Source: an uncultured Clostridia bacterium (GTDB lineage: Bacteria > Bacillota > Clostridia > TANB77 > CAG-508). Taken from it: a stretch of DNA of 38,350 bases. Below the pieces are notes generated by a model. That model made no database searches, was not told the origin of the DNA, and worked only from the letters and a program-made list of their open reading frames with translations. This document shows positions 22,354 to 30,731 of the stretch, one piece after another (within the stretch, counting starts at the first letter, position 1; the number at the start of each line of letters is the position of its first letter). The position numbers and the translations under genes were made by a program. The stretch spans positions 1-38,350 of the forward strand of contig CAKPDO010000013.1 of the NCBI GenBank assembly GCA_934148985.1, written 5' to 3'.

Positions 22354-24396
22354 TCACCCAAAAATAATCCTAAAAACCTCAGCAACACTCCAACCTTGAG
22401 CAAACGCTCCTTTTGGTAAATATGGTGTTTTTGAGTCATATAATTCTGAAATAGAACCAATACAACCATTTTCTTGTAATTCCTTTTTAAAAGTATTTTC
22501 AGTTCTCTTTTTAAAGTCATTTATTTTTAAAGATATTTCCTTTTTCTTTTCCTTATCTTTTTCAAAAACTGACATATTTCTTAAAGAATTATAATATAAT
22601 CCCAAAAGCCAAGGCCATGTAACTCCTTGATGATAGCTTGCATCTCGCCTAAAACCGTCGCCCTCGTATACATCAACATAGTTTTTTTCACCTTTTGCTA
22701 ATGTTTTTAGCCCATAATTATTTAATAGCTTCTTTTCTACGACATTTATAACATTTGATGCCGTTTCTGAAGATGGGTTTATAACTGGATAAGTTAGCGA
22801 AAGTGAAAACAATTGATTTGGCCTCACTTTGCTATCTCCTAAAACGTCATATAAACATTTCTTTTTAGCATTGTAAAATTTTTCATTAAATGATATTCTG
22901 CATTTTTCAGCCATTTCACTATATTTTTTGCTTAATATTCTTTTTCCAACTTTTTCATATTTTTTGCTTAACACTTCCATTATTTTTAAAGCATTGTACC
23001 ATAAAGCATTTATTTCTACTGCTTTTCCATTTCTTGGGGTAAATGCAAAATCTCCATATTTTGCGTCCATCCAAGTATTTTGAGTGTTTTCTGTTCCTGA
23101 TGATATTAATCCATCTTCTTCTAGATGAATATTGTTGTTGTCAAAATCAATTCCATTTGAATAATGTTCGATTATTAATTTTAATTTTGGATAAATATTT
23201 TCTTTTATAAATTTATCATCATCTGTATATTCTAAATATTTTTGAACTTGTTCAAACAACAATAAACTACTATCAGCACTATTATATAATGGGCTATTGT
23301 CTACTTCTGAATAGCCATTTGGAAGTAATCCATATTTTATATCTCTAGTACAAGTTAGGAGTATCTCTTTTGCAACTTGATATCTCCTTGTAACTAGTAA
23401 AAGTCCTTCAAATGATATTAATGCGTCCCTGCCCCAGTCCAAAAACCATGGATATCCTGCAATTAATGTATGCAAGCCAAATGTCGGTCTATATACAACA
23501 AAATTGTCTGCCGCTATCATATATAGTCTTGCAAGCTCGTCCTTTTCTTGTTCTTCTTTTGATTTATTATCTTTTCCATTATCAATTAATCCTGATTCAT
23601 TAAATACATTATTTATTCTAATAATTTCACTATTAATTAATCCTTTAGGGTCTATTTCATCAATATTTTCTTCCATTGAACATATAAATGAAATATCTTT
23701 TTCTTCATTTGGTGCTATTTCAATTTCAAAAACACCACTTACTATATGATTTTCTTCTGGAAAAAATCCTCTTTTTTCTTCTTCAATATAAAACATATTA
23801 TAAAACATATCATTTATATGCTGTATATATTTTCCATCTGATGTTTTCATATAAACAGGATGTGATACATTTTTATCAATAACTAATTTTATCTTATTTG
23901 CCTTTATTTCTTGCATAATTTCAAATTGATGATTTGTGTTCATACTATGAAAATCTCTATAGTTAAAAATTGGTGCTAACATTATTTTTGTATTATGATT
24001 TCCGTTTCTTATTTTATAATATACTTCTACCGTATTTTGTCCATGTTTCATGCATACTGTTTTTGTAATTTCTGTATCTTCTACCTTATATTTAAAAACA
24101 GGTAATATTTCTTTTTGAAAGGACTCTAAATAGTTAAATCCTTGTGATATATAATTTTTACATACATTTGTATATAAATCATATTTTCTTCCATCTAAAA
24201 TAATACTTTCATCTAATTTAGATAAAATTAAATACCTTCTTCCTGGTGCCGAAAGTGGGCTTACCAAAAGCCCGTGATATTTTCTAGTGTTTGCACCAAT
24301 TATTGTAGATGATGCATACCCTCCTATACCATTTGTTATTATCCATTCATTTTTAAGCCCTTTATCTAATCCTAAGTCCTTTTTTTCAAATTTCAT
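22354..24396 (-). CDS. Glycogen debranching enzyme-like amylo-alpha-1,6-glucosidase
   Basis: A 680-residue protein. An N-terminal beta-rich domain (NEWIITNGIGGYASSTIIGANTRKYHGLLV) is followed by a C-terminal (alpha/alpha)6 GDE_C domain with YPWFLDWGRDALISFEGLLL, DSSLLLFEQVQKYL, NTWMDAKYGDFAFTPRNGKA and GDGFRRDASYHQGVTWPWLLG. This is the archaeal/bacterial-type debranching enzyme that acts on alpha-1,6 branches of glycogen or related glucans in the cytosol. The first possible codon is GTG at 24411, but GGAGG lies correctly before the ATG at 24396, so that start is chosen. It lies 27 bases after the divergent yvcK-like gene and before holA. No glycogen synthesis genes are seen nearby. Confidence 0.9.
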   Translation of the reverse strand: MKFEKKDLGLDKGLKNEWIITNGIGGYASSTIIGANTRKYHGLLVSPLSAPGRRYLILSKLDESIILDGRKYDLYTNVCKNYISQGFNYLESFQKEILPVFKYKVEDTEITKTVCMKHGQNTVEVYYKIRNGNHNTKIMLAPIFNYRDFHSMNTNHQFEIMQEIKANKIKLVIDKNVSHPVYMKTSDGKYIQHINDMFYNMFYIEEEKRGFFPEENHIVSGVFEIEIAPNEEKDISFICSMEENIDEIDPKGLINSEIIRINNVFNESGLIDNGKDNKSKEEQEKDELARLYMIAADNFVVYRPTFGLHTLIAGYPWFLDWGRDALISFEGLLLVTRRYQVAKEILLTCTRDIKYGLLPNGYSEVDNSPLYNSADSSLLLFEQVQKYLEYTDDDKFIKENIYPKLKLIIEHYSNGIDFDNNNIHLEEDGLISSGTENTQNTWMDAKYGDFAFTPRNGKAVEINALWYNALKIMEVLSKKYEKVGKRILSKKYSEMAEKCRISFNEKFYNAKKKCLYDVLGDSKVRPNQLFSLSLTYPVINPSSETASNVINVVEKKLLNNYGLKTLAKGEKNYVDVYEGDGFRRDASYHQGVTWPWLLGLYYNSLRNMSVFEKDKEKKKEISLKINDFKKRTENTFKKELQENGCIGSISELYDSKTPYLPKGAFAQGWSVAEVFRIIFG

Positions 24397-24422
24397 TAGT
24401 ATATCCTCCACTTTAATTCAAA

Positions 24423-26105
24423 TTATTTTTTTCCATTAAATTTGTTTATTTTTTCACGTCTTATTTCATCATAATCTTTTGGTCTTACAATTTCTTTATT
24501 TTCCTTGCTCTCTCTGTATGCTTTCATTAATTCTTCTTTTTGTTGAAGCATTTCTCTAATTTTTTCTTGGTCTTCTATTTTTTTAGGTTCTGTCTGTTTT
24601 TTTAACATTCTTGCTTTTTTTCTCTTTTCAGCCTTTTCATCTGCATGTTTTATAGATTCTATTCTGTCACTATATTTGCTTGCAAATTTACTTTTAGATT
24701 TATTTTTTGGCTTTTTGCCACCGTCTTTTTTATTCTTGTTTTGACGAATCATCTCTTTTTTTATTTCTTTATCTTTTTGTAGTTTTGAATTCATCATTAA
24801 ATATTCTGGCTCATTTTGTCTGTCTTTGAATTTTAAATCATCACATATTATTTTTATTAAAGTATCGGCTATAAGCATGCTATTATGTCTTACAAAATCA
24901 TCTTTTACTACAGACATATCTTCTTTTATAAATTTTATTTTTTTGTCTTTAATTTCTGATAAATTTTGTTCTACAAGCTCAGCTCCATCCAAATTATATT
25001 TTTTTATGTATTCTGGTATTACTTCTCCTGTATCATATAAACAATAATCAATTAATCCCTCACCACAATGGTCTACTATAGCATTTACATGGTCTGCAAC
25101 AGAATAATTGTCTGTTAAACCTGGCTCTGTCATTATATTACAAACATATAATTTTACAGCCTTTGATTCTCTAATAGCTCTTGAAACTCCATTTACTAAT
25201 AAATTGGGTATAACGTTTGTATATAAACTTCCTGGTCCTATAATTATTCCATCAGCTTCTTTAATTGCTTCTATAACTTCTGGTAAAGCCTTACAATTAG
25301 TAGGGTTTAAATATACCCTATTTATTTTTGTTAATTTTTCATAAACAGTTTCAGCAATTTTGGCTTTTTCTTCTATTAAATAACCATTTTCAAGTTCGGC
25401 ACATATTTTCATTTTATCTTTTGTTACAGGTAATACTTTTCCACATATTTTAAATATTTCATTACTATCTTTTATCGCATCTGCTGTAGTTTTTGAAATA
25501 TCATCCATTGCTGTAAAATATAAATCTGAAAATGTTACTCCTTTTAGCATCCCATTTGAAAATTTGTAATTAAATAAATCTTTCATTTTGCTATTATCAT
25601 CTAACGCAAGTGATGCTATTCCATTTTTTATGTCTTCTAATTGCCTATATACAAGCTTTTCATTATTTTTTCCAAAGTTTTCGCCATAATCTGATACAGT
25701 AACAACAGCCGTTATATTGCTTGTGTGTTTTTTTAGTCCCTCTAGTGTATTATTTAGTCCACTTCCTCCACCTATTACAACGATTTTCGGTCCCTGATTA
25801 TATACTGTTTTATTAAAAATAAGAGAATTTACATTTACTTTTTCATCTCTGTCTAGTCTATCATCTGTTGCTTCTATAAATAGTTCCATATTTCTTTTGT
25901 TTATAAAAACCAGCCCTAATACTACACAAGTAAAACCTATAACAAAATATGCAATTATTTTTGCTGCTTCTACAAGTGTAATTGCTTCTTCTGATACAAT
26001 CATATTTGCCATTCCAAATGAACAAAATACAATTCCTACCAATATTAGCATTATCCAACGTTTCATTTTTGAGCTATCTTTAAACCAGTAAAATATTCCT
26101 TTCAT
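24423..26105 (-). CDS. Membrane-anchored, divergent YvcK/CofD-family protein
   Basis: A 560-residue protein. Two membrane helices (about 17-36 and 46-66) precede a YvcK-type domain starting PKIVVIGGGSGLNNTLEGLK, with IIIGPGSLYTNVIPNLLV and YVCNIMTEPGLTDNYSVADH strongly conserved. The substrate loop is changed. The canonical D-D/N-G-x-S-x-G-R-L-R and G-D-I-R become SDYGENFGKNNEK and LEDIKNG, and the GHSxGNL motif is lost (LKGVTFSDLY). A Lys/Glu-rich tail of about 110 residues follows. Canonical YvcK binds UDP-GlcNAc and is needed for gluconeogenic growth and wall synthesis. A second, canonical yvcK is at 30732-31685. This one sits directly after murB with a 2-bp gap, so a cell-wall role is plausible, but ligand binding may differ. 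Confidence 0.8.
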   Translation of the reverse strand: MKGIFYWFKDSSKMKRWIMLILVGIVFCSFGMANMIVSEEAITLVEAAKIIAYFVIGFTCVVLGLVFINKRNMELFIEATDDRLDRDEKVNVNSLIFNKTVYNQGPKIVVIGGGSGLNNTLEGLKKHTSNITAVVTVSDYGENFGKNNEKLVYRQLEDIKNGIASLALDDNSKMKDLFNYKFSNGMLKGVTFSDLYFTAMDDISKTTADAIKDSNEIFKICGKVLPVTKDKMKICAELENGYLIEEKAKIAETVYEKLTKINRVYLNPTNCKALPEVIEAIKEADGIIIGPGSLYTNVIPNLLVNGVSRAIRESKAVKLYVCNIMTEPGLTDNYSVADHVNAIVDHCGEGLIDYCLYDTGEVIPEYIKKYNLDGAELVEQNLSEIKDKKIKFIKEDMSVVKDDFVRHNSMLIADTLIKIICDDLKFKDRQNEPEYLMMNSKLQKDKEIKKEMIRQNKNKKDGGKKPKNKSKSKFASKYSDRIESIKHADEKAEKRKKARMLKKQTEPKKIEDQEKIREMLQQKEELMKAYRESKENKEIVRPKDYDEIRREKINKFNGKK

Positions 26106-26107
26106 TT

Positions 26108-27004
26108 CTATTCTTCACCTACTATTCTAATTTCTTCTTCTATTTTTATCCCATATTTTTCATATATTTTTTCCTTTATGTATTTTATTAAATTTAAAAC
26201 ATCTTTTGCTGTGGCATTACTATAATTTACTATAAAACCAGCGTGTTTGGTTGAAACCATTGCTCCACCTATTTTCACTCCTTTTAGGCCACATTCATCA
26301 ATAAGTTTTGCGGTAACTACTCCTTCTTGTCTTTTAAACGTACTTCCAGCTGATGGATATTCAAGTGGTTGCTTTTCTTTTCTGCTTGATAGAAATTCAT
26401 TTATTTTATTTTTAATTTCTTCTTTTTTTCCATCCTCAAGTTTTAGTTTTGTTTCTAAAATTATATATTTTCCATTTTTAAAAATACTTGACCTATATTC
26501 AAATTCTTGTTCCTTATTTTGTAAAATAAATATATTTCCATCATAATCCATGCATTTTGTAGAAATATTTATATCTTTTATTTCTTTTCCATAAGCCCCC
26601 GCATTCATAAAAATAGCTCCACCAATTGTCCCCGGAATTCCCGAAAGTTCTTCAAAACCTGTTATTCCCTCATTCATGAATTTTGCTCCAAGTGCCATTG
26701 TTTTATATCCACTTCCAACAGTTACTTCTACATAATTTTCTTTTTTTTCTATTTTCAAATCATCTATTTCTATTTTTAGAACTAATCCTTTTATTCCGCT
26801 ATCAAGTACAAGTAAATTGCTTCCATTGCCAATTATTGTTATTTTTAAATTATTTTCTCTTGCATATTTTATTGCATTTTTCAACTCTTCTTCGTTTTTT
26901 ATCTTTAGAAATTTTTCCGCTTTTCCGCCAATTTTGAATGATGTATAATTTTTCATAGGCACATCAAACATTATCTTTTCTTCAATATTATTTGTTTTTA
27001 ACAT
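26108..27004 (-). CDS. murB: UDP-N-acetylenolpyruvoylglucosamine reductase
   Basis: A 298-residue FAD enzyme that reduces UDP-GlcNAc-enolpyruvate to UDP-MurNAc in peptidoglycan synthesis. Family motifs are NYTSFKIGGKAE, GNGSNLLVLD, SGIPGTIGGAIFMNAGAYG, PLEYPSAGSTFKR (catalytic Ser), and KIGGAMVSTKHAGFIVN. The ATG at 27004 is chosen: GGGGGC lies seven bases before it, and the ATG at 27031 lies upstream of the predicted transcription start. It is followed after 2 bp by the divergent yvcK-like gene. In many Bacillota murB and yvcK are close, usually with rapZ and whiA, which are absent here. Confidence 0.93.
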   Translation of the reverse strand: MLKTNNIEEKIMFDVPMKNYTSFKIGGKAEKFLKIKNEEELKNAIKYARENNLKITIIGNGSNLLVLDSGIKGLVLKIEIDDLKIEKKENYVEVTVGSGYKTMALGAKFMNEGITGFEELSGIPGTIGGAIFMNAGAYGKEIKDINISTKCMDYDGNIFILQNKEQEFEYRSSIFKNGKYIILETKLKLEDGKKEEIKNKINEFLSSRKEKQPLEYPSAGSTFKRQEGVVTAKLIDECGLKGVKIGGAMVSTKHAGFIVNYSNATAKDVLNLIKYIKEKIYEKYGIKIEEEIRIVGEE

Positions 27005-27032
27005 TTGCTTTGCCCCCTTTTTTACTTTCATT

Positions 27033-27061
27033 ATATTATCATTTTTTCGCTTTATTTACAA
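27033..27061 (-). promoter_or_regulatory. Promoter of murB and the YvcK-like gene
   Basis: On the minus strand: TTGTAA (27056-27061), 17-bp spacer, TAATAT (27033-27038), overlapping a TATAAT in another register. It fixes the murB start at 27004 rather than 27031. Confidence 0.65.
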
Positions 27062-27100
27062 GAGGACAAAACGTTTTTATATAAAAATTTGGTCTTTTTT

Positions 27101-27143
27101 AACAAAAATAAAGCGAAACTTTAAATTTAAGCTTCGCTTTATT
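27101..27143 (-). terminator. Terminator after the 45-residue protein gene
   Basis: An 11-pair perfect stem (27107-27117 with 27133-27143), followed on the minus strand by a T-rich run. It ends the unit that begins upstream with the rpiB promoter or a later start. Confidence 0.8.
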
Positions 27144-27147
27144 CTAT

Positions 27148-27285
27148 TTAAAATCCCATTTGTTTTATAAATTTCTTGCCTCTTTTCATTATTTTTTTGC
27201 TATCATTTCCCATTGTTTCATTATACATCCATACAATTCCTGCCGAAACCAAAGTTCCAACCATAACACCTTTTACAAAGTTCAT
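27148..27285 (-). CDS. Small basic membrane-associated protein, 45 residues
   Basis: ATG at 27285 is preceded by GGAGGAAT. The protein has a short hydrophobic start (MNFVKGVMVGTLVSAGIVWM, one membrane helix), then YNETMGNDSKK and a basic tail with KRGKKFIKQMGF. It resembles small clostridial membrane proteins of unknown function with one helix and a Lys-rich end (YtxH-like in style, not by clear homology). The strong ribosome binding site, the stop just before a terminator, and close spacing to the TauE/SafE gene support it as a real gene. Confidence 0.65.
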   Translation of the reverse strand: MNFVKGVMVGTLVSAGIVWMYNETMGNDSKKIMKRGKKFIKQMGF

Positions 27286-27288
27286 TTT

Positions 27289-27694
27289 TTATTCCTCCTT
27301 TTTGAAATTTCTTTTTTTATTATTTGTTTTTTTATGTTTTATATACTCTTTTTTTAAGGAATATATTTCATTTATTGCCACAATTATCAAAAAAATTCCA
27401 AAATATTTCTTAAGTTCATTTATAGGAAGATTTACAGATAATTTTGCTCCTATTATTGCACCTATAATTCCAAAAATTATTACATATTTTGCTATTTCGT
27501 AATTTATTTTTTTGTTTTTTATATTAATTACAATCGAAGTTACACATGTTGGAATAAAAAATACTAAATTTGCTCCTTGTGCTATATGTTGGTCTATTTC
27601 CAAGAAAGCTATTAACAGATAAATTAATACCGTTCCCCCCCCGCATTCCTATACTGCTTATAAATCCTGATATTATGCCAAATAGAATTTGCAT
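27289..27694 (-). pseudogene. Half-size TauE/SafE (TSUP) permease, frameshifted at a G8 tract
   Basis: ATG at 27694 has GGAG upstream and gives MQILFGIISGFISSIGM, which matches the family start G-x2-S-G-F-x-S-x3-G. A run of eight G on the coding strand (27635-27642) then breaks the frame. With seven G it reads RGGTVLIYLLIAFLEIDQH and continues as AQGANLVFFIPTCVTSI and on to a Lys-rich end at 27289. The repaired length is about 134 residues with four membrane helices, half the usual TauE/SafE exporter. Its partner half is probably the next gene upstream. TauE/SafE proteins export sulfite or organosulfonates, or move related anions. The G8 tract may be an assembly error or a phase-variable switch. 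Confidence 0.75.
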
Positions 27695-27718
27695 ATTTTT
27701 TCTCCATTCTAAATATTT

Positions 27719-28096
27719 TTATACTATTCCCAGCATATAAAAAGCTACATATATCAAAAATATTGTAAATGCAATTTTTAATACAAATGTCGGAATTTTA
27801 CTCAACACTTTAGAACCAATATAACTTCCTATTATTCCACCTATAGCACACAAAAATCCTAATTTCCAATCTATATATTTGTTTCTCGCATAGAAAAAGC
27901 TCGTAGTTAGTACCATTGGCAATATGCACATTATTGATGTTGCTCTTGCTTCTACAGTATCTAATTTTAGTAAATATGTAAATGCTGGAACTAAAATCAA
28001 GCCTCCTCCTGTTGAAAATAGTCCAGAGATAAATCCGGCTATTAAACCTATTATTATATTACTTATTTTTGATTTTTTCATATTATTATTGTGCAC
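27719..28096 (-). CDS. Half-size TauE/SafE (TSUP) permease
   Basis: A 125-residue membrane protein with about four helices: IIIGLIAGFISGLFSTGGGLILVPAF holds the TSUP motif G-x-F-S-G-L-x-G-x-G-G-G near the N-terminus, and ARATSIMCILPMVLTTSF and GGIIGSYIGSKVLSKIP follow. It is half the usual size and lies 24 bp before a second half-size gene of the same family, so the two may form a heterodimeric transporter. Starts at GTG 28096 and ATG 28081 are possible; neither has a clear ribosome binding site. Substrate is unknown. Confidence 0.8.
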   Translation of the reverse strand: MHNNNMKKSKISNIIIGLIAGFISGLFSTGGGLILVPAFTYLLKLDTVEARATSIMCILPMVLTTSFFYARNKYIDWKLGFLCAIGGIIGSYIGSKVLSKIPTFVLKIAFTIFLIYVAFYMLGIV

Positions 28097-28157
28097 ATTT
28101 ATTCAAAAAAAATACATTTTTTCATACCAATGTTATTTTTTAATGAATAGTCTAAAC

Positions 28158-28197
28158 ATAAAAAACGGCTTCTATGCAAAATTGCAAAAAACCGTTT
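28158..28197 (-). terminator. Hairpin after the TagO-rubredoxin gene
   Basis: AAACGG (28163-28168) pairs with CCGTTT (28192-28197), with an inner TGCA/TGCA stem, followed by TTTTTT on the minus strand. It is a plausible terminator between the transferase-rubredoxin gene and the TauE/SafE pair. Confidence 0.65.
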
Positions 28198-28208
28198 CTA
28201 CTTTAAAA

Positions 28209-29447
28209 TTATTTATGTATTTCAAAAACATCTTTACTTTCTCCACAAACTGGGCAAACCCAATTATCTGGTAAATCTTCAAAATTCGTTCCTGGTGCAA
28301 TACCAGCTTTTTCATTTCCTGTTTTAGGGTTATAAATATATTTACAAACCCCACATTCATATTTTTCGCCTTTCTCACTTTTTTCAGTCAAGAAATTTCT
28401 ATATCCTAAAAACAAAGCTGCAATTACCATAAGTAAAAATGATAATGCTTTCCAAATTCCACTTTCCAATAAAATAATCGCAAAAAGGCCTAATGCTGCA
28501 CTCATTGCATACATTACAAGCACCGCTTGTTTTTGTGAAAATCCCTTTGCAATTAATCTATGATGTAAGTGCCCTTTATCAGCTTGAAATATTGCTTTAA
28601 TTGATTTTCCTTTTATTATTCTTCTAATTATTGCCCAAACAACATCAAATATTGGAAGTCCTAATACTAACATTGGAAGCGCAATTACTACTGCCGTATA
28701 TGTTTTAGCTACTCCTAAAATTGACACAATTGAAAGTATATATCCTAAAAAGTTTGAACCAGTATCCCCAATAAAAGTTTTAGCTGGCGAAAAGTTAAAT
28801 GGTAAAAATCCTACTAGTGCACCTATTAATGATGTTATCATAAGGATTGCTATCATTGGTGAATAATTTAGTGCAAATATTATTAGTAATGATATACATG
28901 ATATCAAGGCTATCCCCGATGATAGTCCATCAAGCCCATCTATTAAATTTATTGCATTTGTAATTACAATTATCCATATTATTGTTACAAAAGTTGATAT
29001 TTCATTTGCTATTTCCATATTTGCAACAAAAGGAATATCTTCTGCTCCAATTTTTATTCCAAAGCTAACCGCAACTATAGCTGCTAAAACTTGTCCAAAT
29101 AATTTTTGAAGTGGCTTTAACGTTTTTGTATCGTCAATTACCCCTGTTATTGTAATTATTATTACACCAAGTCCAACTCCTATCAATTTTTTTAGATATT
29201 CGTTTTCATCAAATAAATTGATACTTCCTTCTATGTTCATTACAGAAATTAAATATATTAATGATATTGCAAATCCTGTAATTACTGCAAGTCCTCCAAG
29301 TTTTGGAATAGCCTTTTTTCTCATCCTTCTGTCATCTTTTGGTATATCTATTGCTCCTATTTTTTCTGCTATTTTTATAGAATATGGTGTTACCATAAAT
29401 GATACTATAAATGCTAATAGGAATGATATTGCTATATTTCCCCACAT
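28209..29447 (-). CDS. WecA/TagO-like glycosyl-1-phosphate transferase fused to a C-terminal rubredoxin
   Basis: A 412-residue protein. Residues 1-345 form the multi-helix polyprenyl-phosphate GlcNAc/MurNAc-1-phosphate transferase: KDDRRMRKKAIPKLGGLAV, GVIDDTKTLKPLQKL, NAINLIDGLDGLSSGIALIS, GDTGSNFLGY, and the His motif KGHLHHRLIAKGFSQKQ. They start wall-linked polymer or exopolysaccharide synthesis at the membrane. Residues 363-412 are a complete rubredoxin with YECGVCKYIYNP, GIAPGTNFEDLPDNWVCPVCG and C365, C368, C398 and C401 as iron ligands. The frame is continuous across the join. I know of no standard role for rubredoxin in this enzyme; redox sensing or electron transfer at the membrane is inference. 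GGAGG lies before the ATG. It follows rpiB by 12 bp. Confidence 0.9.
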   Translation of the reverse strand: MWGNIAISFLLAFIVSFMVTPYSIKIAEKIGAIDIPKDDRRMRKKAIPKLGGLAVITGFAISLIYLISVMNIEGSINLFDENEYLKKLIGVGLGVIIITITGVIDDTKTLKPLQKLFGQVLAAIVAVSFGIKIGAEDIPFVANMEIANEISTFVTIIWIIVITNAINLIDGLDGLSSGIALISCISLLIIFALNYSPMIAILMITSLIGALVGFLPFNFSPAKTFIGDTGSNFLGYILSIVSILGVAKTYTAVVIALPMLVLGLPIFDVVWAIIRRIIKGKSIKAIFQADKGHLHHRLIAKGFSQKQAVLVMYAMSAALGLFAIILLESGIWKALSFLLMVIAALFLGYRNFLTEKSEKGEKYECGVCKYIYNPKTGNEKAGIAPGTNFEDLPDNWVCPVCGESKDVFEIHK

Positions 29448-29459
29448 AGCGCATTCCTC

Positions 29460-29906
29460 CTATTTCATATTTTCTTTTTCTATTTTATTTATCATTTCGA
29501 TTCTTTCTTGATATCTTCCACCTTTAAATTCAGTGCCAAGCCACATCCTAATAATTTTTATCGCTTCTTCTATTGATGTGTTATTTCCACTTATTGTTAT
29601 AACATTTATATCATCATCTGCTTTTGCAAACTTTGCTTCATTTTCATTTATTACAAGACCCGCTCTTATTCCTTTAAATTTGTTTGCAACTATTGCCATC
29701 CCACATCCTGATTTACATAGTAAAATTCCTTTATCACATTCCTTTTTTTGTATTGACTTTGCTACTTTTTCAGCATATATTGGATAGTCTGTTCTTTCTT
29801 CTGAATCTGTTCCAAAATCCTTATATTCTATTTTTATTTCTTCTAAATATTTTTTTATTTCTTCTTTTAATTTGTATCCTCCATGGTCGCTTCCTATTGC
29901 AATCAT
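29460..29906 (-). CDS. rpiB: Ribose-5-phosphate isomerase B
   Basis: A 148-residue protein. MIAIGSDHGGYKLKEEIKKYL holds the conserved Asp-His of the RpiB/LacAB family. KSGCGMAIVANKFKGIRAGL gives the catalytic Cys, and DDDINVITISG and GGRYQERIEMI fit the family. It interconverts ribulose-5-phosphate and ribose-5-phosphate. The ATG at 29906 is chosen because AGGAGGAACGAAGT precedes it and the N-terminus then begins exactly as in the family; the longer frame to 30008 is not supported. It is the first gene of the unit with the TagO-rubredoxin gene. Confidence 0.93.
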   Translation of the reverse strand: MIAIGSDHGGYKLKEEIKKYLEEIKIEYKDFGTDSEERTDYPIYAEKVAKSIQKKECDKGILLCKSGCGMAIVANKFKGIRAGLVINENEAKFAKADDDINVITISGNNTSIEEAIKIIRMWLGTEFKGGRYQERIEMINKIEKENMK

Positions 29907-29937
29907 ACTTCGTTCCTCCTTTGATTTTTCTTGTTTT

Positions 29938-29966
29938 ACTATAGCATATTTTTTTTGATAATTCAA
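29938..29966 (-). promoter_or_regulatory. Promoter of rpiB and the TagO-rubredoxin gene
   Basis: On the minus strand: TTGAAT (29961-29966), 17-bp spacer, TATAGT (29938-29943) with extended TG. It is divergent from the HAD/yvcK promoter 45 bp away. Confidence 0.75.
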
Positions 29967-30011
29967 CATAATTATTGAATTTTTATTATAAACTTGAATT
30001 TTTTTCACTTC

Positions 30012-30040
30012 TTGACTTCCTCATTCCATTATGCTAATAT
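30012..30040 (+). promoter_or_regulatory. Promoter of the HAD/yvcK unit
   Basis: TTGACT (30012-30017), 17-bp spacer, TAATAT (30035-30040) with extended TG. The start codon at 30072 is preceded by TTAGGAGG. Confidence 0.8.
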
Positions 30041-30071
30041 ATAGGAAGTTTTAAAGATTTAGGAGGCTAAA

Positions 30072-30698
30072 ATGAACTTTTTTATAGACTTTGACCATAC
30101 ACTCTATAATACTCCTCTTTTAACAAATGACATGTTGAATGCCTTAGCTGCATATATTTGCCAAACCACAAATAAAAACCAAGAAAACATATTTCAATTG
30201 TTAAAAGATAAATTTAAAAGAGGAACAAATAACATATATGATATATATAAATTAATTGAATATTTTGGAAATGAATATAAATATGACATAAATACAGCAA
30301 CAGAAATTGTAAATAAGGTAATTTCAAATGGACAGAGCTATTTGTTTGAAGATAGTATTCCATTTTTAAAAAGTCTAAAAAAGGACAATCATAAAATATA
30401 CATATTATCATATAATGAAAATGAGGTATACTTTCAAGCTATCAAAATCGCTGGTTCTGGATTACTTCCATATGTTGATGGAATTTTTCCAACTACTTCT
30501 ATTAAAGGCGACATACCTCTTGATTTTTCAAAATGTATATTTATTGATGATAAACCAAAAGATTTAATATCAATATACAATAATAAACCTTATAAAATTT
30601 TTAGAATTAGAAGAAAAAACGATACTTATTCTGAACTAGAAACATGTCTTCCTATTCCAGAATTCAGTAGTCTTTTAGAACTTATGAAAAATATATAA
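30072..30698 (+). CDS. HAD-like phosphatase family protein
   Basis: A 208-residue protein. MNFFIDFDHTLYNT gives the D6/D8 nucleophile pair of the haloacid-dehalogenase fold (D-x-D-x-T/H-T). Motif II is in KIYILSYNENE, and motif III/IV is near the end as KGDIPLDFSKCIFIDDKPKDL with two Asp. It lacks the GxxGDGxxD pattern of sugar phosphatases. The substrate is unknown. It lies 33 bp before yvcK with a ribosome binding site in the gap, so the two are probably cotranscribed. Confidence 0.85.
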   Translation: MNFFIDFDHTLYNTPLLTNDMLNALAAYICQTTNKNQENIFQLLKDKFKRGTNNIYDIYKLIEYFGNEYKYDINTATEIVNKVISNGQSYLFEDSIPFLKSLKKDNHKIYILSYNENEVYFQAIKIAGSGLLPYVDGIFPTTSIKGDIPLDFSKCIFIDDKPKDLISIYNNKPYKIFRIRRKNDTYSELETCLPIPEFSSLLELMKNI

Positions 30699-30731
30699 TA
30701 AATATACTTAGCATTTATTGGAGGAATTAAT

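Noticed and set aside
28172..28378. Minus-strand frame of 68 codons across the end of the TagO-rubredoxin gene
   Set aside because: It overlaps the rubredoxin domain in another frame; the rubredoxin frame is clearly the coding one.
29907..30008. Upstream extension of rpiB
   Set aside because: A strong ribosome binding site and the conserved family N-terminus fix the start at 29906; the extension runs through the promoter.
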